Source: Flavobacteriaceae bacterium UBA4439
GTDB taxonomy: Bacteria > Bacteroidota > Bacteroidia > Flavobacteriales > Flavobacteriaceae
DNA: 9,396 nucleotides
Reading direction: 5' to 3'
NCBI GenBank assembly: GCA_002390455.1
Contig: DGPN01000032.1
Span: 7,738-17,133, forward strand
Part shown: piece by piece, positions 1-6,187 of the stretch
Numbering within the stretch: the stretch's first letter is position 1
Layout: every line of letters begins with the position of its first letter
Translations under genes and position numbers: made by a program
The notes under the pieces: model-generated
The model's input: the letters and a program-made list of their open reading frames with translations, nothing else
Told to the model about the DNA's origin: nothing
Databases searched by the model: none

Positions 1-1
1 A

Positions 2-790
2 ATTCAGTTTCATCCCCAAAATATCGTCAAAACCGAATTTTTGCTTAAGGTAATCGTAATGACTGCGCAAGTGTTTTTTATAAGGACTGTTGATTTCTCC
101 CTGCAGCAAACCCGAAATACCCATAAAAAGTGCTTCCAACATATCTGGCTCAGCAGTGTTTTTTTGAATGATACTAAAAGGAAGGTACTGTGCCCATTTG
201 AGGAACAAATTACCGTTTTGATTCAAGCCAAAGTTTTTGACCAAAAGCTGAAACAGTGTGGCTTCCCAGTTGTTTTTATTCACTTTTAAAAGATCAAAAA
301 TGAGTTGGGTTTTTTGTTCCAACCGTTCAAAGTAAAGGCGTTCTTTCCAATTGTGCCATTGGAAGTCGGGATAGGAATCAAAATATTTTTCACAGGGAAT
401 CCAATGAGGCATTTTTTTAAAGCTATTGAAGTAAGCCTCCATTTTTTGGGCGGTAATGTATTTGGACATTTCCAAACAAGGAATCAAACGACCAGAGGGG
501 TAACAAACTTCTGCGTCATTTTCCCAAACAACATGTAGGATGACCGCATCATAATTTCTGTCAAGGTGATGCAAATGATGGTACCAGGAAGAAGCGCTGA
601 GGTGAAGCTCTACTGCTCCTGCCCAAAGAGTTTCTCCAATCCACATTTTGGCATGAGTAAAATCTGGGCCTTCTCCAGTATTAGGGAGACCAGGATTAAC
701 CACCCTGATAAGTAAGCCTGATGTGGTTTTTAGAGGCATGCGGCTCAGTTTTTGGAATCGCCACAAATAATGCAGAAAGTCTTCTTTCAT
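2..790 (-). CDS. DUF2851 family protein, C-terminus cut by window edge
   Basis: The minus strand is open for 263 codons from the ATG at 790-788 to the left edge with no stop, so the C-terminal part lies outside the window. I recognise it as DUF2851, an uncharacterised Bacteroidota family of usually about 420 residues, so roughly a third is missing. Supporting signatures are the start MKEDFLHYLW, NTGEGPDF at residues 37-44, and WAGAVELHL at 56-64, followed by a His-rich SSWYHHLHH stretch and AVILHVVWENDAEV. It has no signal peptide or membrane segment, so it is probably cytoplasmic. Its biochemical role is unknown. It follows the rhodanese gene on the same strand after a 33-nt gap, so the two may be co-transcribed. 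The family call is from memory of conserved motifs, not a search. Confidence 0.85.
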   Translation of the reverse strand, partial: MKEDFLHYLWRFQKLSRMPLKTTSGLLIRVVNPGLPNTGEGPDFTHAKMWIGETLWAGAVELHLSASSWYHHLHHLDRNYDAVILHVVWENDAEVCYPSGRLIPCLEMSKYITAQKMEAYFNSFKKMPHWIPCEKYFDSYPDFQWHNWKERLYFERLEQKTQLIFDLLKVNKNNWEATLFQLLVKNFGLNQNGNLFLKWAQYLPFSIIQKNTAEPDMLEALFMGISGLLQGEINSPYKKHLRSHYDYLKQKFGFDDILGMKLN

Positions 791-823
791 ATCGATTTGG
801 GGTCGTTATACTTATGAAATCAA

Positions 824-1129
824 CTAGGCAGAAGCGCCATCCCACTCCATAAATCCACCCAATAAATTGTAGGTATTATCTATACCCGTCTGGCTCATCA
901 ATTGGCAGGCTTGGGCACTTCTCGCCCCCGACCTACAATAAACGTAATAATGCTTAGAGGGGTTCATTGATTGAATCCCTTCCATAAAACTGGCGGCTTG
1001 GCGGATGTCCAACAATGTAGCACTGGGGATGTGTCCTTCTTCGAATTCTTCCAGAGTTCTGACATCAAGCAAAAAAGCATTGTCATCACTTTCCAATTGA
1101 CGCTTCCATTCTTCTTGTGATAAATCCAT
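824..1129 (-). CDS. single-domain rhodanese-like protein
   Basis: This 101-residue protein is one complete rhodanese domain without a signal peptide, so it should be cytosolic. Family features are LDVRT at residues 21-25, EGHIPSA at 31-37, the active-site loop CRSGARS at 65-71 with the sulfur-accepting cysteine Cys65, and the closing NLLGGFMEW at 88-96. Proteins of this kind carry a persulfide on the cysteine and transfer sulfane sulfur to an acceptor such as cyanide, thiols or partner proteins; the physiological substrate here is unknown. The length is normal for stand-alone GlpE/PspE-like rhodaneses. It is transcribed divergently from the marR-like gene and lies 33 nt upstream of the DUF2851 gene on the same strand. 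No Shine-Dalgarno sequence precedes the ATG, as is usual in Bacteroidota. Confidence 0.9.
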   Translation of the reverse strand: MDLSQEEWKRQLESDDNAFLLDVRTLEEFEEGHIPSATLLDIRQAASFMEGIQSMNPSKHYYVYCRSGARSAQACQLMSQTGIDNTYNLLGGFMEWDGASA

Positions 1130-1142
1130 ATTTATTTTTTTT

Positions 1143-1175
1143 CAAATTTAAAAGACTTGGATCAAAAAAAACCAA
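1143..1175 (-). promoter_or_regulatory. candidate promoter for the rhodanese gene
   Basis: On the minus strand, TAAATTTG (1150-1143) matches the Bacteroidota -7 consensus TAnnTTTG. A TTG (1175-1173) lies 22 nt upstream, at the long end of the accepted -33/-7 spacing. Transcription would start around 1137-1139, giving a 5' untranslated region of only about 8-10 nt. The match is by consensus only, and the region is AT-rich, so chance occurrence is possible. Confidence 0.45.
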
Positions 1176-1180
1176 TTTCA

Positions 1181-1210
1181 TTGGTAATTTATAATTTTTT
1201 AATACATTTG
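1181..1210 (+). promoter_or_regulatory. promoter of the marR-yceI operon
   Basis: TTG at 1181-1183 and TACATTTG at 1203-1210 fit the Bacteroidota -33/-7 promoter (TTG, then TAnnTTTG) with a 19-nt spacer, the same spacing as the trp promoter in this window. The start site should lie near 1214-1217, about 20 nt before the ATG at 1237. The -7 box overlaps the palindrome at 1207-1220. Confidence 0.65.
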
Positions 1211-1223
1211 TTTAAACAAAAGT
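1204..1223. promoter_or_regulatory. palindromic operator, likely MarR binding site
   Basis: TTTGTTTAAACAAA (1207-1220) is a perfect 14-bp palindrome. With one mismatched pair it extends to 20 bp (1204-1223). It covers the 3' half of the -7 box and the expected transcription start of the marR-like gene just downstream. MarR-family dimers bind palindromes of this size in their own promoters, so negative autoregulation is a natural inference. The sequence shows only the dyad and its position; binding is not shown. Confidence 0.6.
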
Positions 1224-1236
1224 TGTAATAACAAGT

Positions 1237-1668
1237 ATGGAATCTATAGAACTCGCTAAGAATACAGTTGTCGGAATTCTAAAAGCGGGGTGCAGAGCAG
1301 AAGCGTTTGTAGGAACCACCCTCAAATCTTCTGGAATTTCTTTACAACAGTTCAATGTACTAAGAATTCTAAGAGGACGCAAGGGAGTACCCGCCAATTT
1401 ACAAACGGTTCAAAAACGAATGATCCACAAAATGAGCAATACCACCCGGCTCATAGACAAGTTGATTGAAAAAAAATTGGTGGTGCGAAAAATCTGCAAA
1501 GACAACAGAAGAAAAATTGAAATATTAATCACCGATAAAGGCTTGGAGGTTTTGGATCAACTCGATGCCAAAATACAAGAAACTGAAGCCGCCATATTAC
1601 AACCGCTGAGTTTAGAAGAACAAAAAACATTGAGAAGTCTAATCAATAAAATCACTTTAAACCGTTAA
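1237..1668 (+). CDS. MarR family transcriptional regulator
   Basis: This 143-residue protein has the size and layout of a MarR repressor. An N-terminal dimerisation helix (about residues 4-30) is followed by the winged helix-turn-helix: LQQFNVLRILRG (37-48), a helix around 52-62, the recognition helix MSNTTRLIDKLIEKKLV (66-82), and a basic wing around CKDNRRKIEILITDKG (87-102). C-terminal helices (105-141) would complete the dimer interface. MarR proteins bind palindromic operators and release them on binding a small ligand or on oxidation; the ligand cannot be read from the sequence. Cys19 and Cys87 are present, but a redox role is speculative. The gene has its own promoter and a palindrome over it, and lies 16 nt upstream of a yceI-like gene, its probable target in the same operon. 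Confidence 0.88.
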   Translation: MESIELAKNTVVGILKAGCRAEAFVGTTLKSSGISLQQFNVLRILRGRKGVPANLQTVQKRMIHKMSNTTRLIDKLIEKKLVVRKICKDNRRKIEILITDKGLEVLDQLDAKIQETEAAILQPLSLEEQKTLRSLINKITLNR

Positions 1669-1684
1669 TTTTTAAATTTTTATT

Positions 1685-2263
1685 ATGAAAAAACCATTTC
1701 GATTACTACTGTCCATTAGCCTCTTGCTTCTGACCCTTGGATTTACTCAAGCCCAGAGCTTAACTGCCGATACGGCGCAAAGCAACATCCGTTGGTACGG
1801 TGAAGAACTTACTGGAAAAACACACTTTGGAGACCTTAAATTTAACTCAGGCCAAATAGAGGTGCAAGATGGCGTGATTACCAGCGGGACTTTTGTCGTA
1901 GACATGAGTTCGCTTTCAGTCAAAGACCTCTCTGGAGGGGGTAAAGCCAGACTCGAAGGACACCTCAAGTCCGATGACTTCTTTAGTGTCGACAAACATT
2001 CGCAAGCCACGCTCAAAATCACCCAAAAAGCCAAAGTCGAAGGCGATGTCCAAAATTTGACCGGCGAACTGACCATCAAAGGCATCCAACACCCAATCGA
2101 TTTTACCATGTCTTTGGGAGCCAACAATTCGGCAGTAGCTCAACTAACTTTTGATCGATCCAAATACAATGTACGTTTCCGCTCTGGTTCTTTTTTCGAA
2201 AACCTTGGCGACAAGCTCATTCTCGACGACATCAAAATGGAAGTGAGCCTTCAATTGAATTAG
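1685..2263 (+). CDS. YceI family secreted (periplasmic) lipid-binding-like protein
   Basis: This is a 192-residue protein with a clear signal peptide: MKKPFR, a Leu-rich core at about 7-20, and a likely signal peptidase I site after TQA (residue 23). The mature part matches the YceI-like fold, a lipocalin-like beta-barrel that binds polyisoprenoids in the structurally studied members. Signatures are IRWYGEELTGKTHFG early in the mature chain, VDMSSLSVKDL, a HLKSDDFF segment, LTIKGIQHPIDF, and the C-terminal FDRSKYNVRFRSGSFF and NLGDKLILDDI. It should act in the periplasm. The ligand is not predictable; YceI proteins in other bacteria have been linked to base or osmotic stress and to isoprenoid quinone handling. 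It is the second gene of an operon with the marR-like repressor. No convincing terminator follows it, so some read-through into the trp leader is possible. Confidence 0.9.
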   Translation: MKKPFRLLLSISLLLLTLGFTQAQSLTADTAQSNIRWYGEELTGKTHFGDLKFNSGQIEVQDGVITSGTFVVDMSSLSVKDLSGGGKARLEGHLKSDDFFSVDKHSQATLKITQKAKVEGDVQNLTGELTIKGIQHPIDFTMSLGANNSAVAQLTFDRSKYNVRFRSGSFFENLGDKLILDDIKMEVSLQLN

Positions 2264-2284
2264 GCTTAAAAAACAAACATTGGG

Positions 2285-2314
2285 TTGCTGATACGATTTT
2301 TTGATTTATATTTG
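2285..2314 (+). promoter_or_regulatory. trp operon promoter
   Basis: TTG at 2285-2287 and TATATTTG at 2307-2314 form a textbook Bacteroidota promoter (TTG, 19 nt, TAnnTTTG). The expected start is about 4-7 nt past the box, around 2318-2321, which coincides with the ATG of the leader peptide at 2319. I saw no other good promoter between yceI and trpE, and none is needed inside the compact operon. Confidence 0.75.
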
Positions 2315-2318
2315 CATA

Positions 2319-2363
2319 ATGAATTATAAAAACAATATTAGAAGCTGGTGGAACGAACTGTGA
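2319..2363 (+). CDS. trpL: trp operon leader peptide (tandem Trp codons)
   Basis: ATG at 2319 opens a 14-codon reading frame ending in TGA at 2361-2363, encoding MNYKNNIRSWWNEL. Residues 10 and 11 are consecutive TGG Trp codons (2346-2351). The peptide lies between a strong promoter and an intrinsic terminator directly in front of trpE, exactly as trp leader peptides do in enteric bacteria. It has no function as a protein; the progress of the ribosome over the Trp codons reports tryptophanyl-tRNA supply. It begins at or within 1-2 nt of the predicted transcription start, so it probably has a leaderless message. The peptide sequence is not homologous to E. coli TrpL; the name reflects position and role. 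Confidence 0.82.
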   Translation: MNYKNNIRSWWNEL

Positions 2364-2413
2364 CAAACAATTCGTGATCCCGCAATATCCATACAAAAGG
2401 CTTGTCATCACGA
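2350..2413 (+). promoter_or_regulatory. trp attenuator: pause hairpin (1:2) and antiterminator (2:3)
   Basis: Two mutually exclusive RNA pairings are visible. Pause hairpin 1:2 pairs GGA-ACGAA (2350-2357) with UUCGU-GA-UCC (2371-2380, GA bulged), with an inner UGU/ACA extension (2359-2361 with 2367-2369). The alternative 2:3 pairs UCGUGAU (2372-2378) with AUCACGA (2407-2413), seven perfect pairs that take away the loop and first 3'-arm bases of the terminator. A ribosome stalled on the Trp codons (2346-2351) would cover segment 1 and free segment 2 for antitermination. A ribosome reaching the stop at 2361 would cover segment 2 and let the terminator form. A second possible 2:3-type helix is UGACAA (2361-2366) with UUGUCA (2402-2407). 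The pairings are read by eye; energies were not computed. Confidence 0.75.
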
Positions 2414-2425
2414 CAGGCCTTTTTT
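2395..2425 (+). terminator. trp leader intrinsic terminator (attenuator 3:4)
   Basis: AAAAGGCUUGUC (2395-2406) pairs with GACAGGCCUUUU (2412-2423): 12 pairs including one U-G, with a 5-nt AUCAC loop. It is followed by or merges into a run of six U (2420-2425). It sits downstream of the leader peptide and ends 11 nt before the trpE ATG at 2437, so it can only serve to abort transcription before the operon. Confidence 0.88.
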
Positions 2426-2436
2426 AATTTTACACC

Positions 2437-3840
2437 ATGAGTAAAAGGTTTAAATTACATTCAGAGCACCAAAAAATTCTGGCCGACACCCTCACCCCAG
2501 TCAGTGTATATCTCAAAATCAGAGATCAATTCCCTCATAGTCTCTTGCTGGAAAGCAGTGACTACGATGCTCGCGCCAAAAATTTCTCTTACATCTGTTG
2601 CAATCCCATTGCCAGTCTAAGCATTAGCGAAGGGAAGATCAACTATACCTTTCCCGACGGAAGCCAAAAAGAAAAACACCTCACTGCAGAAGACCAAGTC
2701 CCCCAATTGGTTCAAGATTTTGCCCAACAGTTTGAATCCAAAAAATTCCCTTTTAAGTTTATCACCAACGGCCTTTTTGGATTCATTGCGCACGAGGCAG
2801 TATCCCACTTTGATCGGCTGACCCTCAGCAATGACAAAAACAATTTGGATCTGCCAGATATCTATTATGCGGTTTACCAAAATGTGATTGCCATTAGCCT
2901 TTTTAACCACGAGGCGCATTTGTTTTCACATACTTTTGATGGCTCAAACAACTTGGATCGGATTGAAAAAATCCTCAAAAAAGACAACACCACCGCCTAT
3001 CAGTTTAAAAAACAGGGCGATAAGTCCTCCAACCTCACAGATAACGAATTTACTGCTTTGGTCAACAAGGCCAAAAAACATTGTTTTAGGGGAGATGTCT
3101 TTCAATTGGTGCTTTCGCGCCGATTTTCTCAAGGCTTTTCTGGGGACGAATTCAATGTATATCGTACCTTAAGATCCATCAACCCCTCTCCCTACCTCTT
3201 CTTTTTTGACTATGGTGATTTCAAAATCTTTGGCAGTTCGCCCGAGGCTCAATTGATAGTAGAAAAGGGGAAAGCAGAGATTCATCCCATTGCGGGTACT
3301 TTTAAGCGGACAGGCAAGGACGAGGAAGATCGGGCTGCTGCCGAGCGACTGGCCGCCGATCCTAAAGAAAACAGCGAACACGTTATGCTGGTCGATCTGG
3401 CGCGAAACGACCTCAGCCGAAACGGAACGGAGGTTGTTGTGGAAAAAAACAGGGAAATACAATTTTTCTCCCACGTCATTCACTTGGTTTCTAAGGTCAC
3501 TGCCTATCTCAAGCCCAAGACCAAAACCTTTCAGGTGGTGGCCGACACTTTTCCAGCAGGTACCCTCAGCGGAGCACCCAAACACATGGCCCTACAACTC
3601 ATTGATCGCTATGAAAACACAGCCCGAAACGCCTATGGAGGCGCACTAGGCTATATGGATTTTGAAGGTAACTTCAACCATTGCATTATCATTCGCTCTT
3701 TTATGAGTAAAAACCAACAGCTCCACTATCAGGCTGGAGCAGGAATAGTGTCCAAATCTGTACCAGAAAATGAATTACAAGAAGTATACAACAAACTAGG
3801 AGCATTGGATAAAGCCATGTCACTGGCGGAAAAATTATAA
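2437..3840 (+). CDS. trpE: anthranilate synthase component I
   Basis: TrpE converts chorismate and ammonia (delivered from glutamine by TrpG) to anthranilate and pyruvate, the first step committed to tryptophan. The 467 residues are normal for a stand-alone component I. The N-terminal half carries LLES at residues 37-40, the motif that forms the tryptophan feedback-inhibition site in characterised TrpE proteins. The C-terminal chorismate-binding domain shows GDVFQLVLSRRF (219-230), GSSPE (266-270), PIAGT (284-288), EHVMLVDLARND (314-325), FPAGTLSGAPK (372-382) and YGGALGY (400-406). The LLES motif and the operon context distinguish it from PabB. The start ATG lies 11 nt after the attenuator U-tract and has no Shine-Dalgarno sequence. 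trpG follows after 2 nt. Control is therefore likely double: attenuation of transcription and feedback on the enzyme. Confidence 0.97.
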   Translation: MSKRFKLHSEHQKILADTLTPVSVYLKIRDQFPHSLLLESSDYDARAKNFSYICCNPIASLSISEGKINYTFPDGSQKEKHLTAEDQVPQLVQDFAQQFESKKFPFKFITNGLFGFIAHEAVSHFDRLTLSNDKNNLDLPDIYYAVYQNVIAISLFNHEAHLFSHTFDGSNNLDRIEKILKKDNTTAYQFKKQGDKSSNLTDNEFTALVNKAKKHCFRGDVFQLVLSRRFSQGFSGDEFNVYRTLRSINPSPYLFFFDYGDFKIFGSSPEAQLIVEKGKAEIHPIAGTFKRTGKDEEDRAAAERLAADPKENSEHVMLVDLARNDLSRNGTEVVVEKNREIQFFSHVIHLVSKVTAYLKPKTKTFQVVADTFPAGTLSGAPKHMALQLIDRYENTARNAYGGALGYMDFEGNFNHCIIIRSFMSKNQQLHYQAGAGIVSKSVPENELQEVYNKLGALDKAMSLAEKL

Positions 3841-3842
3841 GC

Positions 3843-4406
3843 ATGAAAAAAATATTTGTCATTGATAATTACGACTCCTTCACCTACAATTTGGTGCATT
3901 ATCTGGAGGAATTGGGAGCCGAAGTCACCGTCAGGCGCAACGATCAATTCGAGCTTTCTGAACCCGATGCCTATGAATATCTATTGCTCTCCCCTGGTCC
4001 AGGCATTCCAGACGAAGCCGGATTGCTCAAAGCCACCATCGAAAAATATGCCCCGAGCAAGAAAATTTTAGGAGTGTGTTTGGGCCAACAGGCCATAGGA
4101 GAAGTTTTTGGCGCCAGCCTGATCAATTTGGATACGGTATTCCACGGTGTGGCCACCCCTGTGACAGTGGTCGAAGAAGATCTTTTGTTCCAAGACTTAC
4201 CCAAAAATTTTGAAGTGGGACGCTATCACTCTTGGGTCGTTCAAAGTCCATTACCAAAAGACTTGGTCGCCACTTCTTTTGATGACAACCAACAATTGAT
4301 GTCCCTCAGACACCAAAGTCTTCCGGTCAGGGGGGTACAATTTCATCCTGAATCCATCTTGACGCCCTATGGGAAAAAAATATTAGAAAACTGGATCAAA
4401 AGCTGA
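3843..4406 (+). CDS. trpG: anthranilate synthase component II (glutamine amidotransferase)
   Basis: TrpG is the class I glutamine amidotransferase subunit that hydrolyses glutamine and passes ammonia to TrpE. At 187 residues it is a free-standing subunit, not fused to TrpE or TrpD. Diagnostic motifs are DNYDSFTYNL (8-17), the oxyanion-strand SPGPG (50-54), the nucleophile elbow GVCLGQQAIGEVFG with Cys79, RYHSW (127-131), and the rest of the triad in GVQFHPES with His168 and Glu170. The gene is 2 nt after trpE and 3 nt before trpD, which supports TrpG over PabA. In some bacteria a single such subunit serves both anthranilate and p-aminobenzoate synthesis; whether that applies here cannot be told from this window. 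Confidence 0.96.
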   Translation: MKKIFVIDNYDSFTYNLVHYLEELGAEVTVRRNDQFELSEPDAYEYLLLSPGPGIPDEAGLLKATIEKYAPSKKILGVCLGQQAIGEVFGASLINLDTVFHGVATPVTVVEEDLLFQDLPKNFEVGRYHSWVVQSPLPKDLVATSFDDNQQLMSLRHQSLPVRGVQFHPESILTPYGKKILENWIKS

Positions 4407-4409
4407 AAT

Positions 4410-5405
4410 ATGAAAGCCATACTCAATCGCCTGACCCAACACGAGACCCTCGACTCCCAAGAAGCTGAAAGCATACTGACGGCTATTGCCGAAGGGCAGT
4501 ACAATCCGAGTCAGATCGCCTCTTTTTTGACGGTATTCATGATGCGCAGCATCACCCTAGAAGAACTCGAAGGCTTTAGAAAAGCACTGCAAAAACTTTG
4601 TTTAGCCATCGATTTGAGTGAATTCAGTCCCATCGACTTGTGCGGAACTGGAGGGGATGGCAAGGACACCTTTAACATTTCCACCCTGGCCTCCTTTGTA
4701 ACGGCAGGAGCGGGAATCAAAGTGGCCAAACACGGCAACTATGGGGTTTCCTCTGGCTGTGGTTCCAGCAATGTATTGGAACATTTGGGGATTCGGTTTT
4801 CCAACGATATTAACTTCCTCAAACGCTGTATCGACCAAGCGGGAATTTGCACCCTCCACGCCCCACTATTTCACCCCGCCATGAAAAACGTTGCTCCCAT
4901 CCGACGGGAACTGGGAGTAAAAACATTTTTTAACATGCTAGGCCCACTGGTCAACCCCGCCTTTCCCCAACACCAACTAACGGGGGTTTTTAATTTGGAA
5001 TTGGCAAGGCTCTACGGCTATCTCTTCCAAAAAACCGATCAAAACTTTACCATCTTATACGCTTTAGATGGCTATGATGAAATTTCGTTGACCGGTCCGG
5101 CCAAGGCCATTCGAAACTCAGGAGAAAGCCTTATTGCTCCCGAAGATTTTGGCCTACAACCCCTGCTTGAAAAACAAATCAGCGGTGGGGACAATGTTCC
5201 TTCCTCTGCTGCCATTTTCACAGCCGTATTGGACGCTAAGGGTACAGAAGCCCAAAACAACGTGGTTTGTGCCAATGCTGCCATGGCCATTACGACTGCA
5301 ACCGACTGCACCCCTTTGGAAGGTTTTGAAAAAGCCAAAACCTCCTTGTTGTCTGGACAGGCCGCCAAAGCCTTTAAAACCCTTCAAAAACTAAGTGCCG
5401 TATGA
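4410..5405 (+). CDS. trpD: anthranilate phosphoribosyltransferase
   Basis: TrpD transfers the phosphoribosyl group of PRPP to anthranilate, giving N-(5-phosphoribosyl)anthranilate. The 331 residues match the usual length of the monofunctional enzyme. An N-terminal helical domain (about 1-70) is followed by the PRPP-binding loop CGTGGDGKDTFNIST (78-92), KHGNYGVSSGCGSSNVLE (107-124), the anthranilate-site segment RRELGVKTFFNMLGPLVNP (165-183), and DGYDEIS (220-226), whose Asp223-Glu224 pair corresponds to the family's second magnesium site. The end of the gene overlaps the start of trpC by 4 nt (ATGA), so the two are probably translationally coupled. Confidence 0.97.
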   Translation: MKAILNRLTQHETLDSQEAESILTAIAEGQYNPSQIASFLTVFMMRSITLEELEGFRKALQKLCLAIDLSEFSPIDLCGTGGDGKDTFNISTLASFVTAGAGIKVAKHGNYGVSSGCGSSNVLEHLGIRFSNDINFLKRCIDQAGICTLHAPLFHPAMKNVAPIRRELGVKTFFNMLGPLVNPAFPQHQLTGVFNLELARLYGYLFQKTDQNFTILYALDGYDEISLTGPAKAIRNSGESLIAPEDFGLQPLLEKQISGGDNVPSSAAIFTAVLDAKGTEAQNNVVCANAAMAITTATDCTPLEGFEKAKTSLLSGQAAKAFKTLQKLSAV

Positions 5406-6187
5406 CCATCTTGGATCACATCATCATCGATAAAATCAAGGAGGTCGAACTGCGAAAAAAAGCTTTTACAACTTCCTATTGGGAGCAATCGCCAATGTTT
5501 GAACGAAAAAGTATATCACTTTCTAAACGTTTGCAAGCCAGCCCCTCGGGCATCATTGCCGAACACAAGCGACGTTCCCCATCACGGGACAACATCAACA
5601 GCAGTTTGTCCGTCCATACTGTTGCCCAAGGTTATGAAAAAGCAGGGGTGTGTGGAATGTCGGTACTGACCGATCAAAAGTATTTTGGAGGCAGTTTGGA
5701 AGACCTCACCGCCGCCCGGACGGTATGCCAACTTCCTCTTTTGAGAAAAGAATTCATCATTGACCCCTACCAACTTATTGAAGCCAAGGCACACGGAGCC
5801 GATGTAATCTTGTTGATTGCGGCTGTTTTGGATCGAGCGCAGATCAAGCAACTTTCAGAAACTGCACAAAGTCTGGGCTTAGAGGTATTGTTGGAAGTCC
5901 ACAACCGGGAGGAGCTGGACAAAGCCATCATGCCCTCCTTGGATATGCTGGGAGTAAACAACCGCAACCTCAAAACCTTTGAGGTCAGTTTAGAAACCAG
6001 TAAGCAATTGGCAGAGTTCATACCCGATGATTTTGTCAAAGTCTCAGAAAGTGGGATCAGTTCTACAGTGGCCATAAAATCACTAAAGCCTTATGGATAT
6101 GAAGGGTTTTTGATTGGCGAAAACTTTATGAAAACCAATACACCCGGAATTGCAGCCGCGGATTTTATCAAAACCCTGACCTTGTGA
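5402..6187 (+). CDS. trpC: indole-3-glycerol-phosphate synthase
   Basis: TrpC closes and decarboxylates CdRP to indole-3-glycerol phosphate. The 261-residue monofunctional TIM barrel carries the expected catalytic residues: Glu54 and Lys56 in IIAEHKRRSPS, Lys116 in LLRKEFIIDPYQ, Glu165 in EVLLEVH, Asn186 in LGVNNRNLKTF, and Ser217 in VSESGI; the phosphate site GFLIGENFM is at 235-243. It is not fused to TrpF, unlike the enteric enzyme. One deviation is the loop after the catalytic lysine, which reads SPSRDNI where most homologues have a glycine (SPSKG- or SPSAG-like); another is His55 where a hydrophobic residue is usual. The ATG overlaps the trpD stop, and the TGA overlaps the GTG of trpF. 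Confidence 0.96.
   Translation: MTILDHIIIDKIKEVELRKKAFTTSYWEQSPMFERKSISLSKRLQASPSGIIAEHKRRSPSRDNINSSLSVHTVAQGYEKAGVCGMSVLTDQKYFGGSLEDLTAARTVCQLPLLRKEFIIDPYQLIEAKAHGADVILLIAAVLDRAQIKQLSETAQSLGLEVLLEVHNREELDKAIMPSLDMLGVNNRNLKTFEVSLETSKQLAEFIPDDFVKVSESGISSTVAIKSLKPYGYEGFLIGENFMKTNTPGIAAADFIKTLTL

Noticed and set aside
41..538. Two plus-strand open frames at 41-289 and 305-538
   Set aside because: They lie antisense to the 263-codon DUF2851 frame, which carries recognisable family motifs; their translations look like antisense noise.
1747..2143. Minus-strand open frames opposite yceI
   Set aside because: They are fully overlapped by a well-supported YceI protein with a signal peptide, and have no recognisable motifs.
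2361..2407. UGACAA (2361-2366) pairing with UUGUCA (2402-2407) as the main antiterminator
   Set aside because: It is a real 6-bp complement, but a ribosome stalled on the Trp codons would cover part of 2361-2366; the UCGUGAU/AUCACGA helix fits the stalling model better.
3290..3649. 119-codon plus-strand frame inside trpE
   Set aside because: It is in another frame over the conserved catalytic part of TrpE; composition is Pro/Trp/Arg-rich as expected of a shadow frame.
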